From Bacteroidales bacterium (GTDB lineage Bacteria > Bacteroidota > Bacteroidia > Bacteroidales > ML635J-15), in assembly GCA_017997855.1 (NCBI GenBank), contig JAGOEF010000059.1, positions 1 through 8,738 on the forward strand: DNA of 8,738 nucleotides, given 5' to 3'. This document shows, piece after piece, positions 1-7,334 of the stretch; position 1 is the first letter of the stretch; each line of letters opens with the position of its first letter. The notes under the pieces are model-generated. The model was not told the origin of the DNA and did not search any database. It saw only the letters and a program-made list of their open reading frames with translations. The translations under genes and the position numbers were made by a program.

Positions 1-7
1 AATTAGA

Positions 8-27
8 CTTATAAAATCTTTTATAAG
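8..27. repeat. Perfect 9-bp AT-rich inverted repeat downstream of the operon
   Basis: Bases 8-16 (cttataaaa) and 19-27 (ttttataag) are exact reverse complements separated by two bases. The repeat lies about 75 bases beyond the stop codon of the last operon gene, in an AT-rich 99-base stretch where I see no gene. A two-base loop means the hairpin would open to fewer pairs. The stem is almost all A/T, and no U-tract follows on the minus strand (gtctaatt). It is therefore a weak candidate terminator and could equally be a protein-binding palindrome for a gene beyond the window. The symmetry is directly visible; any function is unproven. Confidence 0.5.
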
Positions 28-99
28 GATTATTAAATATAAAAATTTGTGCATTTAAATGATGAAAATAGATTACAAGAAAATCGAAAATCAATAAAA

Positions 100-1467
100 T
101 TACTTTATTGAATCTTTCAAAGATTGCATTTGGCGGCTTTTTCGGTAATTGTCGTAAATAAACAGCCATCCCAACAGAAAAAATGGTATAAGTGGAATTT
201 TAAAACGCACCAGGGCTCCGAAATTTGAGGTGGACAGGCCAATGCCCATCGCCATGATAAACGAAAAAACGAAGCAAAACACCAGGAATGGTTCTTTCGA
301 AAGTTGACGCAGCATGAACACCGGTCCTGCCCTGAAAAGCACGTATAATGTGAGGAGCATTAAAACCATGTTTTCCAAACCCGAAAGAATCATAACAATG
401 GATCGTGCCTCCCAGATAAAAGGTCTGTAAAGTCCCGCCAGTATGGCCGCCGGTGTTACCGACAAAGCGCCTGTAAGCGTTGGGTCGTAGTCGCCTATAT
501 CGAACGACGCTCCTTTGTAATAATCGCGCTTTAAATCCTGTTGAGCAATTACCGCCTTATTGAGCATACTGTCGACATCTTTATAGGCACCACCCACCTT
601 CGTCATAACCGAAGTAATGGCATACATACCGCCAATGCCAACAAGCACCATGGCAATCGGCAATACGAAAACCCTGAGTGCACGGCTTTTAATTTTGCTG
701 GTATAAACCAGTCCAAACCATAAAAACATGCCCACAAGAGCCGCATAAAAAATGTAGGGTTTTAAACTAAGAACTATATACATGCAAAAGATTGTCAGAA
801 TAATATTTCCGAGTCTTAATTGCCGGTTCAGAATAATTTTATAAAAGCAAACAACAAATACAAATGCAAAGGTGTAAGTAAACGAGTCTTTCACCATTCC
901 CGAACCCCAAAAGGTAACCGAAGGAACAAATAAAAAAGCTATTGCCAGCAGCCTGTGTTTATCGGGAAACAGGGAATTGAAAAATCGGAAGACTTTCCAT
1001 ACAAACGCATATAGAAATACATTCAGGCAAATAATGGTAAGGTAAAAGTGCTTAAGCCCGACAATAGTAAAAAGGCAAATCAGCCGGTGAACAAAGAATT
1101 TTGCAGGATCTTTGAATCCGGGAATATACTCCAGATCGGATGGGAGAATTTGTACATTATTTTTGTTGATAAGCCCGAAAAACATTTTAAAGAATGACGA
1201 TGGGTCGTCGAATAATACCTGTCCAAGGCGCGAAGAGTTTAAAAAATAGGCGTACGAATCGCCGCCGCGGTCGTAGTATATGTCGAAAATAAAGGCAAAT
1301 CCCAATGCCACAATCAACTTAAATACTATCCCCCAAATGAAGTATTTTGCAGTAATTGGGTCGTTTTTATATCGGTAGGAACCGTAAATCCTGAATACAG
1401 CCAATACAACCACCAAATAAACGATGATTAGTAATATTCCACTGAAATCAAGATAGTTTTCGTACAT
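100..1467 (-). CDS. Polytopic inner-membrane protein, candidate polysaccharide polymerase or GT-C-like transferase
   Basis: This 455-residue protein is hydrophobic along most of its length, with roughly 10-12 membrane segments (for example near 8-25, 42-62, 128-158, 196-256, 266-288, 357-379, 393-411 and 423-437). Between the early helices is an acidic, aromatic loop, YYDRGGDSYAYF (64-75). Other conspicuous motifs are PSVTFWGSGMVKDS (182-195), YRPFIWE (347-353) and SNFGALVRFKIP (414-425). A long hydrophilic stretch at about 289-330 is probably a large periplasmic loop, as in Wzy-type polymerases; the early acidic loop would also suit a GT-C enzyme. I recognise the motif set as typical of Bacteroidota surface-glycan loci but cannot assign a characterised family. 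It is the last gene of the operon, and its ATG (1465-1467) lies one base after the preceding TAA. Coding is very secure; function is a guess from topology and context. Confidence 0.9.
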   Translation of the reverse strand: MYENYLDFSGILLIIVYLVVVLAVFRIYGSYRYKNDPITAKYFIWGIVFKLIVALGFAFIFDIYYDRGGDSYAYFLNSSRLGQVLFDDPSSFFKMFFGLINKNNVQILPSDLEYIPGFKDPAKFFVHRLICLFTIVGLKHFYLTIICLNVFLYAFVWKVFRFFNSLFPDKHRLLAIAFLFVPSVTFWGSGMVKDSFTYTFAFVFVVCFYKIILNRQLRLGNIILTIFCMYIVLSLKPYIFYAALVGMFLWFGLVYTSKIKSRALRVFVLPIAMVLVGIGGMYAITSVMTKVGGAYKDVDSMLNKAVIAQQDLKRDYYKGASFDIGDYDPTLTGALSVTPAAILAGLYRPFIWEARSIVMILSGLENMVLMLLTLYVLFRAGPVFMLRQLSKEPFLVFCFVFSFIMAMGIGLSTSNFGALVRFKIPLIPFFLLGWLFIYDNYRKSRQMQSLKDSIK

Positions 1468-1468
1468 A

Positions 1469-3490
1469 TTAGTTGACTGGGGTTGATTCTGAATTTGAGG
1501 TTTTTGTCATTTCAGGTAAATGGATAGGATTTAAAAATAAAAATTGTTGCCCCGAAACAGGGTCTTTGATAATTGTGTCGGTGGCCGGATTGAATATTTT
1601 AGGAATTTCTGCCCCGTTTTCAATTATTAGAAATCTGATTTTTTTATCACAAATGAAATTGTATTGCAGACGCGAAATAGAGTCGGGCTGTGTTTGTGTT
1701 ATTGGATACGATTGTGAAACAGCGTACTTATAAAAAGCCGTATTTTTCAGGATGTTTTTGATTCTCATTTTGGTGATGGCATCGTATTTATCTAATGGCG
1801 TCGATAAGGCATTTAAACTTACGGTGTTGTAACAGGGTAAATAAAACTTCAGATAGGTGGCAGCACCATTGTTCCCGATGGCACTCCAAAATCCCTTTAA
1901 TTTTTCGGGAGGCGTTATAAAAGCAATGGCTTTTACAGGATTTTCGGTTTTCGACAACTGCTTCACCACGGCTTCGACATATTGGGCTCCAAATGTTTCG
2001 GTAACCGGACGGTATTTGTAAAATGGTGATTTAGTAAACAAAACCACACTGATTACGACAAGTATGGTCAGATATGCGCTATACAGCAGCCGTACCGGCT
2101 TCGACAACTGATTAATTGTTTCGGCTGAGATTAGGGCTAGTACTACAACGAATACGTTCAACAAAAATATAACCGGCATATAAAAGAACTGTATAGAGTC
2201 GCTGATTGGATGGCTCATGCCCCAGATAGCCAGTCCGGCAATTACCGAAATAAAACCATAAACGAGTATGTTTTCGGTAGCTTTAATTCTTTCAGCGAAC
2301 TCTTTTCGTTTTTTTCCTGCAAAAAGTATCAGCGGAAATATAAAATAGGGAATATAGATTGCAAAAACAATAACGATAGCCCCGCCAATTATTTTGGCTG
2401 GTTTCAAGGGGTCAATTTTCAGTCCCGTAATAATATCTTCTATTTGAAAACCACCGCCTGCTGATTTCCCCGACTGCAACATATAAAACCCGGCAATAAA
2501 AGCAGCTGTCAGCAGTGTTGTCACAAACATAGCGATGGTTTGACTGCGATGTTTTTTATGACGGAAGAATTGATATACTGCCAATAGCGAGAGTGATGCA
2601 AATGTAACCGGTGCAAGCGAAATATTTATTATCGGAAGCAGGAGAAGCGGAATGTAAAAACTTTTATAATTATGTAAGGCCAGCAGCGCGAACCAAACAA
2701 AGAATATACTTACTGTAATGGTTTTTGGGTTGTAGGCGTTGGCAAATACAAAAGAATCGGCCTGAGGTAAAAAATTAATAATAAGAATTCCCGAAAAAAA
2801 CATTCCCATCACCGAAACCAACTGCAGAAATAACGACCGTGTGAAAAAACGAGCTAATGCCAGCATCCCCAGCGAAAGGATTGCCGCAACAATGGAATGC
2901 ACTGCCACCACCAGGGTTTCTAATGCCAGCGACCCACTGATTTTTGTTATCAGCGAGGCAAGCCAAAGCTCGGAATAATGATAGGGTGTTGGCGACAAAA
3001 CTCCCGAATAGAGTGTATCCATGGCCATTGTAGTAGATTCTGACCCGTTGAGGTTCATGTATTCGACAACCATGCTGTAAAATGTGAAATCGCCATGGGG
3101 AAAGTTATTGATGGGTGTGTTGTAGAATAAGAGTGATTGTACGCCGAAAAAACTCAATCCGGTTGCAATTACAACCAAGAGTGGTGCCATCTGGTTTTTG
3201 TCAAAAAAGCTCACCTTGCTTATCTCTCCGGTATATTTTTTCCGGTTCTTGTAATCAATTACAAATGCCCAAATCGCCAGAAGAATTATACCCATCTGAA
3301 TAGTTTTTCCCTGTGTCATTAATAATGCATACACACTAATTGATGCAAGAAACCCCAAAATTGTACGGCTAAAAGCCTTGAAGAAGGCCTCTCCGGGCTC
3401 TGTAAATCGGAATAAGCGGCTTACGGCAGCGCCCAGAAAATAAAAAACCAGCAGGCTGCCGATTACTACAAATATCAGTTTTGGGTTCAT
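1469..3490 (-). CDS. Large GT-C-like polytopic membrane protein, likely lipid-linked-sugar glycosyltransferase
   Basis: The 673-residue product has about 12-13 predicted membrane helices (roughly 4-23, 42-58, 62-80, 102-122, 190-212, 218-240, 256-273, 278-306, 318-338, 367-391, 408-426, 435-456 and 466-485). A soluble tail of about 185 residues (488-673) follows and is presumably periplasmic. The loop after helix 4 carries HGD (132-134) followed by PTPYHYSELWLAS (167-179). An acidic residue in an early extracytoplasmic loop plus a C-terminal periplasmic domain is the usual plan of GT-C glycosyltransferases that use polyprenyl-phosphate sugars. Placement directly after GtrB-like and GtrA-like genes matches the third, serotype-specific member of gtr cassettes. 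Its ATG overlaps the GtrA-like stop as ATGA (3487-3490). Family resemblance is by architecture, not by a signature I can name, so an unrelated transport or polymerase role remains possible. The acceptor cannot be deduced. Confidence 0.9.
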   Translation of the reverse strand: MNPKLIFVVIGSLLVFYFLGAAVSRLFRFTEPGEAFFKAFSRTILGFLASISVYALLMTQGKTIQMGIILLAIWAFVIDYKNRKKYTGEISKVSFFDKNQMAPLLVVIATGLSFFGVQSLLFYNTPINNFPHGDFTFYSMVVEYMNLNGSESTTMAMDTLYSGVLSPTPYHYSELWLASLITKISGSLALETLVVAVHSIVAAILSLGMLALARFFTRSLFLQLVSVMGMFFSGILIINFLPQADSFVFANAYNPKTITVSIFFVWFALLALHNYKSFYIPLLLLPIINISLAPVTFASLSLLAVYQFFRHKKHRSQTIAMFVTTLLTAAFIAGFYMLQSGKSAGGGFQIEDIITGLKIDPLKPAKIIGGAIVIVFAIYIPYFIFPLILFAGKKRKEFAERIKATENILVYGFISVIAGLAIWGMSHPISDSIQFFYMPVIFLLNVFVVVLALISAETINQLSKPVRLLYSAYLTILVVISVVLFTKSPFYKYRPVTETFGAQYVEAVVKQLSKTENPVKAIAFITPPEKLKGFWSAIGNNGAATYLKFYLPCYNTVSLNALSTPLDKYDAITKMRIKNILKNTAFYKYAVSQSYPITQTQPDSISRLQYNFICDKKIRFLIIENGAEIPKIFNPATDTIIKDPVSGQQFLFLNPIHLPEMTKTSNSESTPVN

Positions 3491-3930
3491 AAATTCAGTG
3501 GTTTAACTTTAGGTGTTGAGGTTTTCATAATTTTTGAAACCACCAGGAAATTAAATCCCAAGGTGAATGGAATAACCATATATGTGATAATGGTTTTGCT
3601 CCATGTTGGCAGCAGGTAATTGAATATTCGCAGAATGATTAATCCAAGAACCATACTTATAAGGTAAGTGGCATAATACAGCAAAAGACTTTTCAAATGC
3701 AGCTTCTTCTTAAAAACAAAGCGGGTATTCAGGTAATACGAAGCCAGAATACTGGCCGAATATGAGATAACATACGATATAAACACATCGATTTTAAGAA
3801 TGTCATTAAACAAATAAATAAGCAGCATCGAAAACAATGTCATAAGCAAGCCAATAGAAGAAAAACCGGCAAAGCGCTTTGCCACCGGTATTATCCGGGC
3901 TTTGTTTACCTGTTTTTTAATCAATGTCAT
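3487..3930 (-). CDS. GtrA-like four-helix membrane protein (putative polyprenyl-phosphate-sugar flippase)
   Basis: This 147-residue protein has the size and four-helix layout of the GtrA family, with segments near 20-41, 47-66, 79-100 and 112-134. A basic N-terminus (KRFAGFSSIGLL from residue 18) precedes helix 1. The cytoplasmic turn LNTRFVFKKK (67-76) matches the Asn-x-Arg-x-x-x-Phe feature common in this family, and the last helix ends in FNFLVVSKIMK. GtrA proteins are proposed to move undecaprenyl-phosphate-linked sugars from the cytoplasmic to the periplasmic face and are usually encoded beside a GtrB glycosyltransferase, as here. The ATG (3928-3930) lies two bases after the glycosyltransferase TAA, and the gene overlaps the next one by ATGA. 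Family assignment is strong; flipping activity is family inference. Confidence 0.88.
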   Translation of the reverse strand: MTLIKKQVNKARIIPVAKRFAGFSSIGLLMTLFSMLLIYLFNDILKIDVFISYVISYSASILASYYLNTRFVFKKKLHLKSLLLYYATYLISMVLGLIILRIFNYLLPTWSKTIITYMVIPFTLGFNFLVVSKIMKTSTPKVKPLNL

Positions 3931-3932
3931 GC

Positions 3933-4892
3933 TTAGTTGTTTTGGTCTTCTTTTTTCTTAATAATAAATCCGGGTCTGTTTTTTACTTCCTCGTATATAC
4001 GCCATACATATTCAGCAATTATTCCCAGCGAAAGCAATATCAATCCGCTGAACATCGAAATGAAAATAACCGTTGTTGCCCAGCCCGGAATCGAAAACCC
4101 ACCCAGTGTTTTTTCGCCGGTTAGTTTAATGATAATTGTAAAAACACTGAGAATTACGGAGAAAATAAATGTAATGATTCCAAGGAATGTAATCAGTCGG
4201 ATGGGGAAATTCGATGAAGTGAAAAATGAGTCGGCTGCCTGTTTTATTTTTTTCTTTAATGTCCACCGTGATTTTGACTTAACCACCGGTCTTTCGTAAG
4301 GAATAAAAACCGGAGAGAAACCCATGCGGAGGACTTCGACCGTTGTTGAAGTATTTATTGGGCTGATGCGGTTGTTCAGGATATCAATCAGTTCACGGTC
4401 AGCCAAAAAAATATCGAACCCGCCCGGAGGAAATTTAACAATCGAAAGCCGGTTCATTACCCTATAGTACCATTTCGAAAATAAATCTTTTATAAATCCA
4501 TCATTTCGCGAAATGCGGTATGGTATTATCAGTTTATTACCCATTTGCCACTGCCGATACATGTTTACATAGGTGTCGAGCGGTTGCTGAAAATCGTCGG
4601 GCATGGCTGTGGCACAAGCTCCGTTCACTTTGCTGAATCCCGCAAAAATGGCATAGTGGCTGGTATAGTTTCGGCTGAGCTGGTAGGCAAAAACATTGCT
4701 ATGCTGTTTTTCGAGCGAAAGGGCAATTTCGTACGAATTGTCGGTTGAACCATCGTCGATAATGATCATTTCGAATGGAATGTTTTCAGCTTTCATGCAA
4801 GCCGACAATTTCTCGTAACACTTTATCAGTCTTTCACCGCTGTAATACGACAACAGGACTACCGAGAGCAGGTTGTTGGGTTGATTTGTCAT
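3933..4892 (-). CDS. GT2 family GtrB/ArnC/DPM1-like polyprenyl-phosphate glycosyltransferase
   Basis: The 319-residue enzyme should transfer a sugar from a nucleotide donor to undecaprenyl phosphate at the cytoplasmic membrane face. It has an N-terminal GT-A domain (about 8-230) with IIIDDGSTDNS (43-53) and a metal-binding-type acidic pair in MPDDFQQP (97-104). It also carries PPGGFDIFLADRE (155-167) and the membrane-proximal KSRWTLKKKIKQAADSF (207-223). Two helices follow (about 233-257 and 271-293), then the EEVKNRPGFI tail (301-310) typical of GtrB proteins. ArnC is of similar length. I chose ATG 4890-4892 because it forms an ATGA overlap with the aminotransferase stop. The frame stays open upstream to 5021, but those 43 residues lie inside the aminotransferase and are not family-like. 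Note PDDFQQP rather than the commoner D-A-D-L-Q-x-P. Donor sugar is unknown; context suggests the acylated amino sugar made upstream. Confidence 0.93.
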   Translation of the reverse strand: MTNQPNNLLSVVLLSYYSGERLIKCYEKLSACMKAENIPFEMIIIDDGSTDNSYEIALSLEKQHSNVFAYQLSRNYTSHYAIFAGFSKVNGACATAMPDDFQQPLDTYVNMYRQWQMGNKLIIPYRISRNDGFIKDLFSKWYYRVMNRLSIVKFPPGGFDIFLADRELIDILNNRISPINTSTTVEVLRMGFSPVFIPYERPVVKSKSRWTLKKKIKQAADSFFTSSNFPIRLITFLGIITFIFSVILSVFTIIIKLTGEKTLGGFSIPGWATTVIFISMFSGLILLSLGIIAEYVWRIYEEVKNRPGFIIKKKEDQNN

Positions 4893-5995
4893 GATCCGGG
4901 ATATTGATTGATAATGTCGGCTACATAGTGAACTTCGTTTTCGCTCATTACGGGACTGATTGGCAACGAAATTACCTCGCGGTGGATGCTTTCGGTAAGC
5001 GGATAACATTGGTGATTCCACTCGCTGTAAGCTTGTTGTTTGTGGGGGGGTATGGGGTAATGAATCAATGTCTGAATATCATGTGCAGATAAATATTGCT
5101 GAAAATGGTCGCGGTTTTTTGCTCTTACAACATACAAATGCCACACATGTTCCATTTCGGGTGGTATTGCCGGTAGGCGGAGTTCCCCATTCGAAATGTG
5201 TGTATTATAAAATGTGGCGATACGCTGCCTGATTTGATTTTCGGCATCGAGATATTTCAGTTTCAACGATAAAAAGGCTGCCTGTATTTCATCCATCCTT
5301 GAGTTCAGGCCCTGGTACTGATTGATGTATTTTTGTTTTGACCCGTAATTGGCAATGGCGCGAATTGCTTCCGCCAAATCATCATGCCGCGTACAAACTG
5401 CTCCCGAATCGCCCAGGGCACCCAGATTTTTGCCCGGATAAAAACTAAATCCTGCGGCATCACCCAAGGCACCGGTTTTGGTTCCATGCCAAGCCGCCCC
5501 GATTGCCTGTGCATTATCCTCAATAATCTTTAAATTGTACTCTTGCGCCAGATGAGTCAACTCTTTATTCCAGCATACCCTGCCATATAAATGCACCGGC
5601 ATAATGGCTTTTGTGCGTTTGCCAATGGCATACTCAATTTTTTTTATATCAAGATTGAATGTGTTCTCATCGGGTTCAACCAAAACAGGTTTCAATTGAT
5701 TTTCCGATATTGCAAGAATTGTAGCAATGTAAGTGTTGGCAGGAACAATAATTTCATCCCCTTCGCTAAAAACACCCAACTCTTTATACGCCCTGATGAT
5801 AAGCCGCAATGCGTCTAGTCCGTTGGCGCAGGCTATTGCATGGCTTGTTCCTTCGTAACCGGCTAACTCCGATTCGAATCGCTTTACATTTTCGCCCAGC
5901 AGATACCATCCCGAATCGATTACCCGGGCAGCCAACTGCTTTAAATGGTCCGCGTATTGTGCGTTTATTTTTTGAAGATCGAGAAATTTAATCAT
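4889..5995 (-). CDS. fdtB: FdtB/QdtB-type sugar aminotransferase (DegT/DnrJ/EryC1 family, PLP)
   Basis: The predicted 368-residue PLP enzyme aminates a dTDP-3-keto-6-deoxyhexose, with glutamate the usual donor. Numbering from ATG 5995, the substrate-loop start MIKFLDLQKINAQY is followed by SGWYLLGENV (28-37), ANGLDAL (57-63) and MPVHLYG (132-138). The PLP-contacting EDNAQAIGA (159-167) and the Schiff-base lysine K189 in SFYPGKNLGALGDSGA come next, then NSRMDEIQAA (231-240) and IHYPIPPHKQ near the C-terminus. This combination resembles FdtB/QdtB (3-amino sugars) more than WecE or VioA (4-amino sugars). The sequence alone does not separate galacto from gluco products. The longest frame begins at a TTG (6004); ATG 5995 is preferred because it matches family N-termini and creates an ATGA overlap with the acyltransferase stop (5992-5995). 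A run of seven C on the coding strand lies at 5050-5044, within the PIPPH codons. Confidence 0.94.
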   Translation of the reverse strand: MIKFLDLQKINAQYADHLKQLAARVIDSGWYLLGENVKRFESELAGYEGTSHAIACANGLDALRLIIRAYKELGVFSEGDEIIVPANTYIATILAISENQLKPVLVEPDENTFNLDIKKIEYAIGKRTKAIMPVHLYGRVCWNKELTHLAQEYNLKIIEDNAQAIGAAWHGTKTGALGDAAGFSFYPGKNLGALGDSGAVCTRHDDLAEAIRAIANYGSKQKYINQYQGLNSRMDEIQAAFLSLKLKYLDAENQIRQRIATFYNTHISNGELRLPAIPPEMEHVWHLYVVRAKNRDHFQQYLSAHDIQTLIHYPIPPHKQQAYSEWNHQCYPLTESIHREVISLPISPVMSENEVHYVADIINQYPGS

Positions 5996-6930
5996 GTTTT
6001 GCAACTAAATAGGTGAGTGGCTTTAAACATTGTAAACCTGGTTTTTTCCCATGTTCTAACTGCGGGAATATTCGAAGTCTGGGTTATGGTTGTCAGGTAT
6101 CCCGATCCAGACTGATTGAGTCGGCTCAGCATCACATTCAGTAAATCTTCGAGCCTGCCTTTTTGTACCGAACTGTCAACAGCTGCCAGCACCAGACGGG
6201 AAACTTTCTGACCACAAATATCTCTTGCCAGATTTCCTGCCAGAAAACCAAAAGGAGTTCCGTTGCTGTCGGATACTTTCAGAACAATGTCGGCATAGCC
6301 TTTTATCGATTCTTCGATAAATTTTGCCAGATAAGCATCGGCTGTTTCATCGCTGAAGGCAGGATCAGAATGAACCCGGTCGAAAGGATTGCGCATTCTT
6401 GCAGCAACCTTTTTCAGTGTTTCAACATCCTCTTGACTGGCCAAATCAATATCACTGAACTCAATTACAGGCATGGCAGGCATGATTTTATGCGCATAAT
6501 TGAGCCTTGATTCAACAAGTTGAAAACCGGTGTTACAGATTGCCCGTAGTAAAATCAGGTCTTCGGATGCAATATTGATTGTATAGTATGCTTTTGGCAT
6601 CAGGTGCCGGGTAACAAATTGCGCCAGAGCTTTTGAAAGGATTTCGCTGTCGGAATGTGAAAAGAAAATATTTTCAATCGAGAAACAGGGAAACCCGAAG
6701 TATTGCCCGTCCCACACCAGTTCTTTAACAATAAAAATATGATTGTGTCTTTCGATTTCAATGTGAACAGTGATGCATTCATTTTGGTCAAGGCAATGGC
6801 GTAAGGGTTTAACAACGGTAGCATCGACTATTTCATTTGCAGGCACCTGCCTCAGAAATCCGAAGTTGTTGTACAGATGAAACCGTGAGTTGCCCAACTG
6901 TATTATTTCATCGGTTGTCAGGCTTTGCAT
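5992..6930 (-). CDS. WecD-like GNAT-fold amino-sugar N-acyltransferase
   Basis: The 312-residue protein resembles the two-part WecD/RffC group of GNAT enzymes that acetylate dTDP-amino-dideoxy sugars. The N-terminal half contains ELVWDGQYFGFP (70-81), equivalent to the W-D-S-x-F-F-G motif of that group. The linker region has RNPFDRVHSDPAFS (180-193), matching the usual R-F-x-x-D-P-x-F segment. The C-terminal GNAT core includes PFGFLAGNL (226-234), LVLAAVDSSVQKGRLEDLL (246-264), TITQTSNIPAVRTWEK (281-296) and a terminal F-x-x-x-x-H. The acyl-CoA pyrophosphate loop reads VQKGRLED rather than canonical Q/R-x-x-G-x-G/A, and seems one residue short, so donor binding may be modified. Characterised FdtC/QdtC acetyltransferases are left-handed beta-helix proteins, so a GNAT partner for an FdtB-type enzyme is unusual. 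The ATG (6928-6930) overlaps the preceding cupin gene by 13 bases. The acyl group and exact acceptor amine are unknown. Confidence 0.88.
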   Translation of the reverse strand: MQSLTTDEIIQLGNSRFHLYNNFGFLRQVPANEIVDATVVKPLRHCLDQNECITVHIEIERHNHIFIVKELVWDGQYFGFPCFSIENIFFSHSDSEILSKALAQFVTRHLMPKAYYTINIASEDLILLRAICNTGFQLVESRLNYAHKIMPAMPVIEFSDIDLASQEDVETLKKVAARMRNPFDRVHSDPAFSDETADAYLAKFIEESIKGYADIVLKVSDSNGTPFGFLAGNLARDICGQKVSRLVLAAVDSSVQKGRLEDLLNVMLSRLNQSGSGYLTTITQTSNIPAVRTWEKTRFTMFKATHLFSCKT

Positions 6931-7334
6931 GTTGCGATAAATTCTAAGTACTTATTGTAATCTCTTATATAATCACTCTCGTTATATTCGTGAGATGCCA
7001 ACACAAGACAAACGGCACCTGACGAAAAACTCTTCTCGGCAGCCCAGATACCCGGAGGTACATGCAGACCATAATAGGGCCGGCTTAGGCTTATGGTACG
7101 TTTATTTACTCCGTCGTCGGTTTCAACCTGAAAACTGCCACTTACTGCAATCAGAAACTGGTGGCATTCTTTGTGGGCATGAGCTCCCCTGTCTTCGCCT
7201 CCGGGAATGTCGTAAATATAAAACACCCGTTTCACCGGAAAGGGAACATTAATATTGTTTTCGACAACACTGATGTTCCCGGCCCGATTGGCATGCCGAG
7301 GCATCTCAATTAACGAACAGTCGAATACTGTCAT
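6918..7334 (-). CDS. fdtA: FdtA-like dTDP-4-keto-6-deoxyglucose 3,4-ketoisomerase (WxcM-like cupin)
   Basis: This 138-residue cupin has the length and motif order of FdtA/QdtA enzymes, which move the keto group of dTDP-4-keto-6-deoxyglucose from C4 to C3 before transamination. Visible features are the N-terminal substrate strand with PVKRVFYIYDIPGGEDRG (33-50), the catalytic-type histidine pair H52/H54 in RGAHAHK (49-55), and FLIAVSGSFQVETDDG (60-75). YYGLHVPPGIWAAEKSFSS (87-105) and a YNESDYIRDYNKYL tail follow. The histidines align with the H49/H51 pair I recall for FdtA, so this copy looks catalytically competent. Whether the product has galacto (FdtA) or gluco (QdtA) stereochemistry at C4 is not certain, so the symbol is provisional. 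Its ATG shares ATGA (7331-7334) with the preceding cupin's stop, and it overlaps the acyltransferase gene by 13 bases. The protein is expected to be a cytoplasmic dimer. Confidence 0.93.
   Translation of the reverse strand: MTVFDCSLIEMPRHANRAGNISVVENNINVPFPVKRVFYIYDIPGGEDRGAHAHKECHQFLIAVSGSFQVETDDGVNKRTISLSRPYYGLHVPPGIWAAEKSFSSGAVCLVLASHEYNESDYIRDYNKYLEFIATCKA

Noticed and set aside
2210..2464. Plus-strand open frames antisense to the membrane-protein genes (this and similar ones across the window)
   Set aside because: They overlap well-supported minus-strand genes, show no domain features and have no upstream signals; all appear to be antisense shadows.
4893..5021. 43-residue N-terminal extension of the GT2 glycosyltransferase frame
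   Set aside because: It lies wholly within the 3' end of the aminotransferase gene, is basic and low in family resemblance, and ATG 4892 gives an ATGA junction and a typical GT2 N-terminus.
5305..5523. Minus-strand 72-codon frame within the aminotransferase gene
   Set aside because: It is an out-of-frame shadow of a gene with clear PLP-enzyme motifs and has no recognisable protein features.
5996..6004. TTG start three codons upstream for the aminotransferase
   Set aside because: ATG 5995 matches family N-termini (M-I-x-F-L-D-L) and forms an exact ATGA overlap with the preceding stop.
6302..6321. Eight-base inverted repeat (tttatcga / tcgataaa) with a four-base loop
   Set aside because: It is inside the acyltransferase coding region with no U-tract and no adjacent gene boundary; probably a chance result of codon usage.
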